64,000 nt of DNA, taken from assembly GCA_003008705.1 (NCBI GenBank), contig PDUO01000026.1, positions 867,373 through 931,372 on the forward strand, in the 5' to 3' direction. The stretch is from Pezicula radicicola. Its lineage: Eukaryota > Ascomycota > Leotiomycetes > Helotiales > Dermateaceae. This document shows, piece after piece, positions 1-11,008 of the stretch. Made by a program: the position numbers and the translations under genes. The stretch's first letter is position 1; each line of letters opens with the position of its first letter. Below the pieces are notes generated by a model. The model saw only the letters and a list, made by a program, of their open reading frames with translations, was not told the DNA's origin and searched no databases.

Positions 1-1231
1 TGGTCTTGAGGCTTTCTGTAACTTGTTGTTGACCGTTCAGATATTTTTCTCAGGACTCTAGTAACAGCTTTGCAAGGTTCCTGACATTCAACTTCCCGTT
101 TTCTATAGTAAATACTCGCACTCTATTCTGTTTGACTAGTCAACATTCAGATTTCTTTGTCGGGATTCGAAAATTGCTATAGGTTACAGACTGGATATCT
201 AATAAGCTTCAACTCATTCTAGATCAGCCTTTACTCCATAGCTAACTCAACGCACCTCTTATTCATGAGTTAGGTCCTGTTCACTTCGGAAAATATAGGG
301 CCTGGGCTTTACTCTCAACGAAAGTCATTCTAAATCCGTAGTTATGTAACTCCATTAAGGAATTCTAAATTAAACTCAAGGCGTATAGCTATACAATTTT
401 TCCCCCCATAAAATAGGAGAAACAAAGCAGTTTTATTATTACGAAATTGCTTCCCTGAATCAACCTCGTCCTTAATATACTAACGACTTTTAAGACAGGA
501 CTCATCTGTTATAAAATCCTATTCTCAATCTTAAACCTAATTAAGCTAGACGTCCTATTGGAAATTGTGAAAGTATATCGTCGGGAGACTGTGTTTCGTG
601 GCTATAATCAAAGTGACAACAAGATGTTGGATAACAATAACTTTACTCAAACTTTAACATAGAGAGACTCTAGTAGAATAGATCCCAAGACTAAATAGCT
701 AGTAATAATGGAAGTAAGCCCGAAAAATCGAGAGCCCACAGCGCCAGCGACCTCTTGACTCTTGAGCAACCTGCGAATATCTCCAGCATGCAAATGGACC
801 CAACTCTGGCTCAGATACTTTCTTCCAAATCTAGAGTTTTTGTTCTTCCAAAATATAAACTCGCTGTGTTGGAGGTTAGAGCTTCGGTGCTTCAACTAGA
901 ATATTTTTATACAGTAAGCCCCCATTTGCCCCAACTTCAACTTTTCTTTTATTCTCCGTTCCACGACAAATTTCATACAAACTTTCAGTATTACTCTATG
1001 TGTAGATGGCTAATACGTGGAGTCGATAGAATTTATCCTAGGTTGGGTCTGTGGTGTTGTGTTGTGTTTTCGGTGTATGGTTGGGTAGTCATCATTAATC
1101 TAGGCTAGTTTTAATTCTGCGTCTGATCGGCATTAGTGATGATTAGAGAAGATAGAATGGGTGGAAATGTGTAAGCTAGGTGATGGTAAAATACTGAATA
1201 CTATATTTATTGAATTACACGAAATGCTGTC
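1..1231. other. Gene-poor stretch, nothing recognised
   Basis: No reading frame here resembles a known family. The longest open frames (about 80-115 codons on both strands around 650-1100) overlap each other, lack domain-like sequence and begin or end at random. I see no RNA gene or terminal repeats before the 5S gene. Confidence 0.5.
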
Positions 1232-1350
1232 ACATACGACCATAGACTGAGGAGAACTGGGCATCCCGTCCGCTCTGCCATACATAAGCCTCAGATCGGC
1301 AGATTAGTAGTTGAGTGGGTGACCATCAGCGAATACCTGCTGTTGTATGT
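1232..1350 (+). rRNA. 5S ribosomal RNA gene
   Basis: This 119-nt segment matches the fungal 5S rRNA pattern along its whole length. It opens with ACATACGACCATAG, contains GGGCATCCCGTCCGCTCTGCC, has the internal control region around AAGCCTCAGATCGGC and GTGGGTGACCATCAGCGAAT, and closes with TGTTGTATGT. The ends pair (ACATACGAC with GTTGTATGT, one G-U). An inner helix is kept by CTGAG (about 1246) pairing with CTCAG (about 1290). A run of five T at 1350-1354 fits a polymerase III terminator. Single dispersed 5S genes are normal in Pezizomycotina. A few positions (for example TTGAGTGGG where fungal 5S usually has TTGGGTGGG) are transitions, so a slightly decayed copy is possible. It is too short for an ORF scan and has no neighbouring gene. 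Confidence 0.87.
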
Positions 1351-1354
1351 TTTT

Positions 1355-2779
1355 GATCTTTTGCCAAATTCTTTTGAAAATACATTATTTTTGAGTTAAT
1401 CCTGAGAAGCTCTGCTATGTCAGGGGTTCGACACTCGCCTAACTAGCTTCCAATAAGTCAAAATAACTATTCACTAGATTCGGTCAATGCTCACAGTCAT
1501 AGCATGTCATCAAGGCTTAGGGCTACTTAGCAAGTGATCTCTTTGGTTCGTATTATTTTTTCGCAATCGTGGCACAGAATCTTGAAATGTTCTCAGCACG
1601 TGGTGAGCAAGGTTGATCCTTCAAGGTTGATGTTTATGTTAGTCCGTCGAAGGTTACACCGTTCTTGAACTTCTTAATGATTCATCGGTGGCTGTGAAGA
1701 GTATTTGAATCCTGTTCATTGTCCGAGACTAAGTCGTCGAAGTCATGGAGCTAGGTACCTCGCTTATCGACAGGACAGGAGGCTCTAGCGATGAGAACGG
1801 CACGGGTATAATTCCAATTCGTTGGGCCTAATCTGATGAACTATGGGCCTGAAATTAATTATAATGAGATTTATTACTGGCTAAAGAAATCTCTTTCTTC
1901 TATATCTCTACAGGCGGCCTGTTACCTCGTCCAAGGACCTTTAGAAATTTGCCGCGGTCGAGGGGCCGTATCCAGAACATTTCGGTGTATATAGGCTTAG
2001 ACCTGGTAAGATAAAGAGATTGATCATCTAGCACTCCATAATATGTCATTGCGCCAGTACATGATAGTAACGGTGATCCGTCTAGAAGATGGAAATTTTG
2101 CAGGTCAAGAGACCTAAGGAGCCTCACCGCAGAGATTTATTAAGCTTTTCTTCAGCTCTGGCTTGAGTGTGACCTGTATAGCGAAGCTCACCATTACTCC
2201 TTACCAACGTTTTTAGTTTTAATAAAATAAGCCATTACGTTACGATAAGGTCTACATAATCGTCTACTCTTCCTACGTAGACTATTCTGGACGAAAAGAA
2301 AAGTTGAAGCAATGGGTGGTGTATCACTAGTCGGCTTCTTCTTCGGACCAGGAGAGCAACGGGTCAGGAGGAAAGACGCTGTAAACCACAGCCAGGAATA
2401 TCTAGCTACCTCTCTTTGGATCATACGGAGATAGATTTTTGTATATCCGCATCTCACTCACTACTGTTGTAGAAACATTCATGAGATGGATGGCCAGAGT
2501 CTGACCAAGAATGAAGCTTCGCCGCTCTCAATTTATATTCCATCTTTTCTGTAATCTTCTTTCTCCGCGTCCTTCGATGTGCTGTGTGTACAAATAGCCT
2601 GTCCTGAGCCCGTTATTTTGATTCGAATTGAGAACACGATAAATACTCAAGTTCGATTACTTCAATACCTAGATTTTCTCAAAGCAAAACATTTGTACCT
2701 TATTCTTGCCCAGAAAGCTTGCTCACGATCTCATTCCACAATGTTGATCTCTATTAGATACTAAGCAGCCGTCTTGCTT
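1355..2779. other. Gene-poor stretch, nothing recognised
   Basis: Open frames of 60-90 codons on the minus strand at about 1900-2127 and 2194-2457 show no motif I recognise and have no supporting splice structure. No repeats or RNA genes were seen. Considering the decayed genes that follow, this may be old degenerated coding sequence. Confidence 0.4.
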
Positions 2780-3657
2780 ACCTCCTCACTATTCTCTTTG
2801 GGCACGTCTACTCCATGGACTTCATTCTAACGGATCCGAACCTCAGTCTTTCCGATGGCACTGTAGTTGTAAATGTCCTCGCAAACATTTCTTTCACAAT
2901 GTCTATTCATGGTACAATCAATATTGCAGGACGCTACTGCGAACCCGAGATTCCTTCTCGTCAGAATTCTTTGCAGCTTTGGTTCATGGTCTCAGCTATA
3001 ACCGTAACTATGTGAGTCCACCCCAACCCCGAAATCAGGATTCCATCTTTATCTTTCACGTTTGCAAAACTGAAATATGGCTTTGAACCTTCTTCTGATT
3101 TGATATAGTGGTCTGGCGACTTCCCACCTGGCGAAGGAAGCGACTTCTACAGCTGGATCGCCTACGCCTCCAAGCAAGGTTATCCAACCGTCTTAATTGA
3201 TCACTTAGGCAACGGCCTATCAGACTACCCCGACCCAATTGCTGTAGTGCAAGTATCAGCACAAATCGAAACAGTCCACGAGATCATCTTAGCAGCATAG
3301 AGCAGTCTAGCACTATTTCTTCGCGCTTTCGATAATGTCATATATAGTAGACAGAGCTTAGGCTCTATTATTGCTAATGGATTGAACGCTAAATATCCTT
3401 TTGACGCCAACGTTACCATCCTCACCGGCTTCAGCAATGTCTTTCAAAACGCGACTAACGGTGCCGTTGGCGAAATTTCACCTCTTCCAGCTCATCTTGT
3501 TAACGCCACCAAATGGGGCAATCTTTCAGACAGCTACGTAGCTGGTAGGAATGAGGATGGTCTCACCTTTCCTTTCTACTATGGGCCTAACTTCGGTTAC
3601 GATCCTGCATTTGCACATTACGACTTCTTGACTATGAACAGCTCTAGGCTTTAAGAT
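2780..3657 (+). pseudogene. Decayed secreted alpha/beta hydrolase-like gene
   Basis: Several frames in succession encode pieces of a fungal extracellular alpha/beta hydrolase. The N-terminal part runs from about 2815 to 3012 and ends at a likely donor (GTGAGT, 3013). It probably continues after the acceptor near 3109 with a piece reading FYSWIAYASKQGYPTVLIDH and then GLSDYPDP, typical of this family. A stop codon TAG at 3298-3300 interrupts it. The nucleophile elbow, normally G-H-S-x-G, reads R-Q-S-L-G near 3349-3363, so the key glycine and histidine are replaced. The C-terminal fragment (3382-3654) stops at LTMNSSRL, well before the acid and histidine of the triad would be expected. Together these show a dead, truncated gene. 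Family identity is from sequence pattern, not a search. Confidence 0.7.
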
Positions 3658-4092
3658 TCAAAGACCCTATTTTTGGATTCAAGTTCTCACTAGAAAGCAG
3701 ATGTTTCTAAATATAACCTTAGGTTTAAGGGTTAGGGTTAAGGTTGAAACATTAAGAGACTAAACAGCTCGTTTGCACATATCGTTTAACTAGTGGAATA
3801 GATAATTAAATATCTTACAAATGCGTAGCTAAGGATTTGAAGATAGTATTGTTCTTTTGGTGCTTGTTTTAACCCTAATAAGCAGTAAGAGGTGAACATA
3901 TACAGCACTATTCCCGATTAGGTTAGTCGCATTTTCGACATTAAGAACTTGTAAAACTTAATAACTATACAACCACTCTTTGAACTACGGTTCCGGCGAT
4001 TTAATCTTCCTTTTTAGTAGACTCTATTCCGATAAACTAACTAATCAATAAATTGCTCGCTTACAAGGGGGTCGACCGCACCTCATTGTATG
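3658..4092. other. Spacer with a short telomere-like word
   Basis: No gene seen. At 3719-3746 there is a short run resembling fungal telomere repeat (TTAGGTTTAAGGGTTAGGG and similar), only about four imperfect units, too short to call a telomeric tract. Confidence 0.4.
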
Positions 4093-4094
4093 TA

Positions 4095-4597
4095 CAGTCC
4101 CCGACCACAATTATTCATCCTTTGCCGATTTTACACCAAAACTCACCTTATATTAATTAGTATAACTTAAGATATATAAGTAGGAAAATTAAAATTAAAA
4201 TTATTCTTATAAAATTTTATATAAAGATTAAATATTTCTATTTTTATAAGGTTTATTATTAATATATATATAAATAAAATAAGTTAAAGTTAACTAATTT
4301 AGACCTTATTACCTACTAATGTACTAAAAGACACTATAAAGCCCTATAGTACCTAGAGTACAATACTTTATCTAAAATTTAGTTAGAAATAATTACCTTA
4401 GTCTTTATTTATAAATATTAATAGAATACTAACCTCTATTAAAATTCTAAATAAATAAAAATATTTATATTATAAATTTTAAAAACATATAAAAAAAGCT
4501 TTATAATAGAGTTACTATATATTTTATTACAATAATTAGTATAGGGTGAGTTTTAGTGTAAAATCGGCAAAGGATGAATAATTGTGGTCGGTAACTG
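4095..4597. mobile_element. 503-bp non-autonomous inverted-repeat element (Tc1/mariner-like MITE)
   Basis: The two ends are inverted copies of about 53 bp. The left arm (4095-4147) starts CAGTCCCCGACCACAATTAT and the right arm (4545-4597) is its reverse complement with about four differences. TA dinucleotides flank both sides (4093-4094 and 4598-4599), the target-site duplication expected for the Tc1/mariner superfamily, and ends beginning CAGT are also common there. There is no transposase frame. The inside (about 4150-4540) is extremely AT-rich and almost lacks CA and TG dinucleotides, whereas the arms retain many. This is the mark of RIP on the interior only. Superfamily assignment rests on the TA duplication and end sequence. 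Confidence 0.82.
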
Positions 4598-4971
4598 TAC
4601 CTTGTCTTCGCGATCAACAGATCTCGATCCTACACCTTCTTTCCTTTACACACAATAACAAATATACATATACACACTTAGTCTCTATCCTTTACACCTC
4701 TTTAATCTACAATTTTATTGGCGTATAAGACTTATAAGCACTTCCATAATACAAAGTTCCTTCAGCCCTAGACCAAGCACGTAATCCCAGACCTCGCTTA
4801 ATTATAACACACCGCTAACTCTCGCTCACCAAGAAATGCCATCTTCAGATATAGGTCTACTAGGCCAGCTAGATACAGTGTGAGCCATACCGCCAGCCAC
4901 TTGCCTGCTAACTCTGAAATCCCTATTATAATTTTCTTCTAGAGAGAAAGAACCTGGGGTTAAGCATATCA

Positions 4972-5290
4972 TTAGCCCAAAATCAGATCAATCCATTCCA
5001 ATTCTAGAGACTCCCAAAGTCCTTTCACAACCCGTCCAAGTCCCTTTCGATAAGCAATCCTATCTTTCCATTCAATCCAAAGCACATTGTACCAACTATA
5101 AACCGGCCTAGTCTTCGGTCGTTCTTTGTGGTCCCATTCCAGGATCCTACAAACTTCGGGAAAGCTATTCGGTGCAGATCCTAGCGAAAAATTGCCACAA
5201 ACTCAAATCTTATATCAGATCCCAGAGAAAGATCTTCATGTAATTGAGTCATTCCAGCCCATATAATTTCTCCATTACGAACTATAAAGC
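4972..5290 (-). pseudogene. C-terminal fragment of a HET-type (heterokaryon incompatibility) gene
   Basis: The minus strand encodes the sequence YNVLWIEWKDRIAYRKGLGR followed by a segment ending LELEWIDLILG and a stop at 4972-4974. This is a familiar C-terminal signature of fungal HET-domain proteins. Upstream, the frame reading FPEVCRILEWDHKERP joins on directly. A further upstream part (GSDIRFEFVAI) lies in a different frame, with a one-base slip near 5193 in a run of T. No intact HET domain (the N-terminal part) was found farther upstream. HET proteins trigger cell death after non-self fusion; this copy is a broken remnant. Identity is from remembered family pattern and would need a protein search. 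Confidence 0.62.
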
Positions 5291-7523
5291 ATGGGCGAAG
5301 TAATTGGCAGGTTCAAACTTCTCCCCAATCCAAAGGAAACCTCTCTGAGTGCGGGAGGAGATGAATTCTACCGGTTCTCAGATTGCCGGAGTCTAAGCGC
5401 GATCGACAAGAGCTATTGGATGCCAGAACTCCGTATCTGGATCGGACTCGTGTGTGAAGGGGTCGGATCCCGATGCCGAGTCTCTTCCGATAAGTATCTT
5501 TGCTTGTATTTATGCCACTTGCTGTATACTAGTGTTTTATTAAGGTCTCCCGCATTATAAATAAACCACTGAAGTATAGGGGTGGTTCGGGGCTTGTAAT
5601 CAAAGTATATTTGTGAAAGTCCCTTGCTCCGTGGTGATAGAAGTTGCAATTGGCCCACAATCTTCGGCTAGCCAGCAGGTCAAACCACAAATATTCCTAG
5701 TCGCTTGATCATAGAATGGAATTTGAACAATTGCAGGGGATTTGGTCAAAATAATGACTGGAGTCGTGGCTCTAGCTCAAATAGTAGCCGGGCCTTGAAT
5801 AGCGGAGATATAAGCGAGAAGTCCTGCAAGTGCTGAAATCGGCAAATCGAAGTCTAATCTTTCTGAACTCAAGGCACCATGGAGTTTCAACTTTTCGAGC
5901 GAAATAGGGCTCTTGTACAACTAGATATTAGTCCTAAATTTAATCAAGCTCCCAGTGACACAAAGCTAGAGAGCTCCTAGAGCAGCCGAGATAATCTAAA
6001 CGATAACTTGTATAATTGCACGATTGTTCTGAATGCTGGGAAGATAGCGTGTGCTGTACACTTTAAATATGGATAATGCTACTGTGATGCTGCTTACCGT
6101 AGTGGTTAGAGCAAGATCTGAGATCACTAAAACCTTTGGCCGGAGCGTTACCCTAGTTAGTAGACTTAAGAACATCTTGCCGAACAGTGACCAAAACAAC
6201 CATTAACAGAATGATCTGAGTGGGGACACTTTTCATCCTTATACCTATTGTGAGCGAGACTTACAGCTTTAAGGTGGCTATGTTGAATCAAGCCTTCGGT
6301 TTAGCAGCAGTAAGCAAAATCTGATAAGCCTTAACCTTAAGATCCTTCAAGCCCTCAAACCCCAGTGATATTCTTCTATCTAACCTCCCATCGAACTCCT
6401 AATCCGCTTCCTTAAAATAAAATTTCATAACTGTGAAGGCTATTAGTTCTCTAGGTATCTTTTTGAAAGCAGAGCTGGAACAAATGTATGTTAAGGCTAG
6501 GATTTAGGTTGGTTAAAAAACAACTATGAAAAACGCCATTTATGTGGTGTTGATGATGGAAAAATCAGCCACATAAAGCATGACTTCATGTTACTTGGGG
6601 CTAGTCGCACGATCGCGTAATGAAGATTTGGAACCTGGTAAGTTAAGATATCATGCTAGAAAAAGATGAAACCTACAATCTGAGAAATGACATATTGATC
6701 ACAAATTGTCAGGCATGTTGTGCATAAGTATCTGATGTAACTCTATGGCCCTCGTGAAAGTCACAAGATCTCGCTCAATCGAGCCTCTGTGAAACATCAG
6801 CATCGACGCGACAAACACATCGCACATTTCCCTTAGCCATGTCTCTTCCTCAATACCAAGAAATCAGTTACACCCTGTGCGAATGTGGGCCATGTGGTGT
6901 AACTCTCGAACAAGGCTACGCTATTTTAGAGACTTTGTACAACGGTGCTCCCCTAAGCCTAAATCCAATACCTCGCTTATTTTAGGGGCGAGCGCCAAGT
7001 ACTAGTCGCAAGAAGGAGCGTTCTAGATTGACTGCTTGTAGCAACTATAGGATCTGTAGTAGATACAAGGTTCTAGTAGCACTCCAGACAGCTAATAACA
7101 ACCTTCTACTCTGTTCTGGCTGAGGTGAGATGTCCCGGGCAAAACTCGAGAAGAAAAATGTAGCCGGGCCGTGCAGGAAGCTAACGTGGGTTCTAAATTA
7201 TAGTGTGCAGGCTAACTTAGAGCGTACTTAGAATGAAAGAAGCAGCTTCTCACGTCTGAGGACTAAAACATAACCAGCAAAAGAAAACATTCATCTTCAG
7301 TCTATAAGTTTTGATGTTGTGTAAAAAGGAAGTACATATAAGTTGAGAGTCAGGTGAAGCATGTTGTACCTTTGCTTGATTAAGAGGGAAATATAATAAA
7401 ATTAACTCTATGACTCCTAGCTAATTGGTCCAGTGCTACCACCAAATTAAACCCCACGCTTAGAAAAGATACTGCAATAGGAACTTAAGTAGCAAGTAAG
7501 CAACGCTCTATAAAAGCCCCTAT
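5291..7523. other. Unassigned stretch, possibly old decayed sequence
   Basis: Nothing convincing. Minus-strand frames at 5413-5658 and 5996-6199 (the second partly hydrophobic) might be remains of genes but show no motif. Around 6839 a short frame of 48 codons begins with ATG, without recognisable content. No terminal repeats were detected. Confidence 0.35.
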
Positions 7524-8564
7524 TCATCCTGATCGAACAGCAGCCTCCAAGAAAGCGAATTCATCCTTCTCCGAATCCAAACTGACCAACACATATAAAG
7601 GAATTGTAATGATAGGATCAGTATGACCAACATCCACATCAGTGAGAATAGGAAAAGTAGTTCCTTATAACTGCTCTAGAACTACCCGATCATGCATTTT
7701 CATCTCTCCGTCATGTGCATATGGTCTACCGATAACAAGACCTTCAATTTCCTCGAAAATGCCTGTGTGGACGAGATCGGCTAGCTAGAACGAGTATCGG
7801 CTAGCAAGACAGGAGAGGTTCTCTTCTCACCTATAGCATTTTCCAAAAATAGGATTTTACCCTGATGACTGGTTGGGAAATATCGAGTGCCCTTCGCATT
7901 GCCGACGGAAGTCAAACAACCACCTGTAATTCTCCCTGTTGCTTCCCAGACTTGGGCCATTTCCAGCCAGGATTCGGGATCATCTTTCGGGGTTTCTCGG
8001 AATCGGGTTTGTTCAAAAGAAAATCGGGAAGCTCTTCAGCCCATTCTTTTGATTGAAGCACTTGGCCGGCTGGCTCGTCACTGAATCCTGAAGAATATGG
8101 AGAAAATAGTTCGAGGTGAATGAGAACGGTTCCGGGCTCTCGTCAAACTCGGTAATTGCACATGGACCATAGAACGTTTGAAGACCAGTGTTCATGAAGA
8201 TTCCGTAATGCAATCGTGTAATGTCCGAGCCAACAAACATCTTGGGATTCGACCTGATAAGTTCGTAGTCGAGACGAGGGAGCAACTCATTCGCGTGAGC
8301 TCCTCCAGAGGTACAAATAATTGCATTGATTTCTGGATCCCGGAATGAAGAATGCAGCTCTTCTCAGTACAATGCGGCGATCTTGGGGAAGGTTAGATCC
8401 TTTGTTGGATTGAATATGACTTTGACTTTGTAGCCTAGTTTTTCCAAATGGGTTTTTGCTCGAGCCAGTGCAGCTGCGGTGACATCGTTGAGTTGAGCTG
8501 ATGGCGAAATGAAAGCAATTGTGTCGCCATTTCCCAGGGCGACGGGTACAATAGAGTGGACCAT
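7524..8564 (-). pseudogene. Decayed LD-carboxypeptidase (peptidase family S66, MccF-like)
   Basis: The minus strand starts with ATG at 8562-8564 and encodes VPVALGNGDTIAFISPSAQL, the typical opening of S66 LD-carboxypeptidases, which cleave an L,D-peptide bond (murein peptides or microcin-like peptides). A TGA stop at 8364-8366 interrupts the same frame. It continues as EELHSSFRDPEINAIICTSG and later FVGSDITRLHYGIF, where the family normally has FVGYSDIT, so one codon is lost. The similarity continues in shifted frames: a GGCLTSVGNAKGTRYF-like block near 7880-7920, an EEIEGLVIGRPYAHDGE-like block near 7720-7760, and a C-terminal end at 7524-7526. The nonsense codon, missing codon and several frameshifts together show a pseudogene of nearly full length. 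Confidence 0.8.
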
Positions 8565-9404
8565 GATGCCAAAGAGATCTAGTTCGGACGGCGGGATTAG
8601 TGAAGGATGCGGATGCGGTTGAATATTTTTGTAATGAATGGACTTGAAATCTTGTGGTTCTAGTTGTGATGGAGAATATTGTGTAGCAGACTTGCCATAG
8701 TATTGAGCAGGACTTGTTCAGCCTTAAATAATGCTCTTCTATGTCTTTCTGTTAGCTGTCGGAGCCACTCATTTCTATTCTGACGATGCGTAACTTGCGA
8801 GTAAGTTTGACAAGCCAATCACATGAAAATAATAACGGTAAAACGCGGCATACGAGCACGCGAGTAGATGAAGGGTGAAGAGTCAGCCCGATATCTTTTC
8901 TAAGAGTATGTCCGAAGAGAAGAGGTGTTCTACTAAGTCTTTTAACGAATAATCAACTATAACCGTATCGCCGCAAGATACGAATTAGACCAATGTGACC
9001 TACTGTGTAGAGGGCATCAAGCATTCTCCCACCTTGACGGAAGGTCTATTGCAGGAGGGTAGATAGCAAAGTGTTAGGTGGTGGTAGTGGTTGTTTTTTC
9101 TTCTTACGAAGTGGTGAAAATCACTGGCGGAACTGGTGGAACTGGTGGAAGAGCATGAGGATTACATAAGCTGGGATTTATTACCACTAGTACCCGGGTG
9201 CCTTCCATCGCCAAGACACGCCCAACAACAACAGCAATGGCAGTTCAATTGAAGAAGTTCGACTATGCACCTCTATGATCCCCAAAGTTGGAACTCAGCG
9301 CCTTATCCTAAAACTGTTGTATCGGTATTGGCGCCAACAACATTGGGCCGTCCACGTTTGACAGATTGCATCGCGACACCAACCCCTGATCTTGTACAGT
9401 AAAC
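8565..9404. other. Spacer upstream of the GGCT-like gene
   Basis: No gene seen. The last 300 bases probably hold the promoter of the gene starting at 9405. The only simple-sequence tract noted is a GGTGGTAGTGG stretch near 9078. Confidence 0.4.
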
Positions 9405-10046
9405 ATGGTTTCTACGCCTTCGAATAAGGACAGTCACACTCCAACACCACCACCGTTGCCAACGCCTCTCCACCGAGAACCTCATCCGTTGCAGTCTCAT
9501 TTCAAAATTGCAGAGAAAGAGTCTGGATTCTGGAAGAAGTTTCAACAAGCCCAAGGAGCCTTCTATCAACCCTCCGACACAGGGCCGCTCATGGATTCGC
9601 TTGCGCCTCGAACGGGCCCATACTTCTTCTATGGAACCCTGATGGACCCAAGCATGTTGATGGAGATTCTAGGCTTGGAGGAAAGACCAACACTACGTCC
9701 TGCGAAAATCGTAGGATACTCATGCAAGTTGTGGGGTCAATACCCAGACTTGATTGATGGTCCACAGGGAGGCATCGTGGAAGGCGCTGCCTTCGAGGTG
9801 CAACCTGAGAAGCATGCTGCTAGATTAGCAGAGTATGAGACCAAAGCATATTCGGCCGCTCCGTGCGAGATCCATTTTATGGATGGTGAACAGCCGTTTC
9901 AGGTGTTTGGGACTACGTTTAGATATGCCGGTCCAAAATTGGATCTTGACAATGGCGATTTCGACCTAAAGACTTGGCTAAGTCGTATGGGCAGAGGGGA
10001 CGTTATTGATAACTTGGACTCCAGGATGGTGACTAACCGGGAGTAA
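9405..10046 (+). CDS. Gamma-glutamylcyclotransferase-like (AIG2-like) protein
   Basis: An uninterrupted 213-codon frame. The first 60 residues are proline-rich and likely disordered. From about residue 70 the protein shows the GGCT/AIG2 fold signature: YFFYGTLMDPSML matches the YGSL-type nucleotide-sized pocket loop at the start of the domain, followed by GYSCKLWGQYPDLI, GGIVEGAAFEV and AEYETKAYSAAPCEI. The glutamate in AEYETKAY is the best candidate for the catalytic acid. Such enzymes form 5-oxoproline from gamma-glutamyl compounds in glutathione turnover, but many AIG2-like fungal members have no proven activity. It lacks a signal peptide, suggesting a cytosolic protein. It stands alone and shows no break. 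Confidence 0.82.
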   Translation: MVSTPSNKDSHTPTPPPLPTPLHREPHPLQSHFKIAEKESGFWKKFQQAQGAFYQPSDTGPLMDSLAPRTGPYFFYGTLMDPSMLMEILGLEERPTLRPAKIVGYSCKLWGQYPDLIDGPQGGIVEGAAFEVQPEKHAARLAEYETKAYSAAPCEIHFMDGEQPFQVFGTTFRYAGPKLDLDNGDFDLKTWLSRMGRGDVIDNLDSRMVTNRE

Positions 10047-10731
10047 GAAGTTAAGCGTCCATAAAATCCCAGAGGCGACAGAAGTGACTCCGTCAACAGT
10101 CTTCAATCATCATGCTTTCCCAGAATTGGATTTTAACAGTTTTGGGAGACTTATATATGAACACTTCACTGGATATAAGTCTATGACGGCGCACATAGCG
10201 AGGTTCTTGTGCCGACAATAGCTAAAGCTGAGCCATCGCAATTAGAGGTTACTACGCTTCTGGTTCTTCAGCTAGCGGCTACCCTAGTGTCCGTAGGAAT
10301 TTGCCTTTTTTTAAAAATTTTCTTTTCGAACTCAGTCCTTTCAATTCAGCATTTTCTCTGGCATACGAACACCGACGCATTTACGACCGCCACCTCTATG
10401 GATTTTGAACGAACGACAAAATCGGCATTTGCATTTCATTACTAGCCAAGTGTATCTGGACGTGCAGTTCTGGTTTGGTTTCTGTATCAGTCATCAGAAG
10501 CAGGTTCGTACTTCTTGATTTGAGTAAGTCCCCTTGGTTGGGTAGCTTACTTTTTTATTGAGTAACTGATTTGACTAAGATAACTCACTCGGTTTGGGTA
10601 ACTCACTTAATTTCAGTAACTCAACTTCTTAAGGTAATATTTTGCCGCGCTTCATTCGGGGCAGAAGCAGGATCATCAATACCGGATCAATCTTCCTCGT
10701 AGGGAGGAAGTCGTACTTCGCCGAGGACACA
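10047..10731. other. Spacer containing GAGTAACT-type repeats
   Basis: No gene. The open frame at 10209-10445 begins with GTG rather than ATG and has no motif. The part at 10512-10632 is listed separately as a repeat. Confidence 0.4.
10512..10632. repeat. Degenerate tandem repeat, unit about 17-20 bp (TTGATTTGAGTAACT type)
   Basis: Five to six imperfect copies of a word like CTTGATTTGAGTAACTCACT follow each other. The same word appears in reverse orientation at 22841-22890, upstream of the polyketide synthase, so it belongs to a dispersed repeat family. Confidence 0.6.
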
Positions 10732-11008
10732 ATGGGTGCCACCAATTCGACACAGATGATAGACGTGGAGCACGCAGATACGAACCTCACTGCCGACCAA
10801 AACAAACAACTGGCAGGAACTCCTCAGGCGAAAAGCGATGCAGGAAATGGTCACAGCCATAATTGAGCACTTCAAAAGCGACTGGGCTGAGTTTTATCAA
10901 AGCCAGAAGTCTCCATTGCCCCCTCCGGAGGTTGCATCGGTTCTGCGGGAACCTTTCCTAGCCACGATGGAACATTACAACAACCTCACACATTATCCTC
11001 TGTTGTAA
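10732..11008 (+). pseudogene. Small frameshifted gene of unknown function
   Basis: An ATG at 10732 opens a frame reading MGATNSTQMIDVEHAD and so on. At about 10817 a one-base slip leads into a second frame reading ELLRRKAMQEMVTAIIEHFK and on to a stop at 11006-11008. The two halves join into one polar helical protein of about 90 residues, which suggests a single ancestral frame with an extra base. It sits just before an LTR-like block, so it could be a remnant of a mobile element. I do not recognise the family. Confidence 0.35.

Noticed and set aside
755..1108. 117-codon open frame
   Set aside because: No motif, composition like the noncoding surroundings, and an overlapping frame on the other strand of similar quality.
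3719..3746. Interstitial telomere tract
   Set aside because: Only about four imperfect TTAGGG-like units, too few and too varied to separate from chance.
10209..10445. 78-codon frame with a hydrophobic segment
   Set aside because: It has no ATG start, no family resemblance and no neighbouring exon that would fit.
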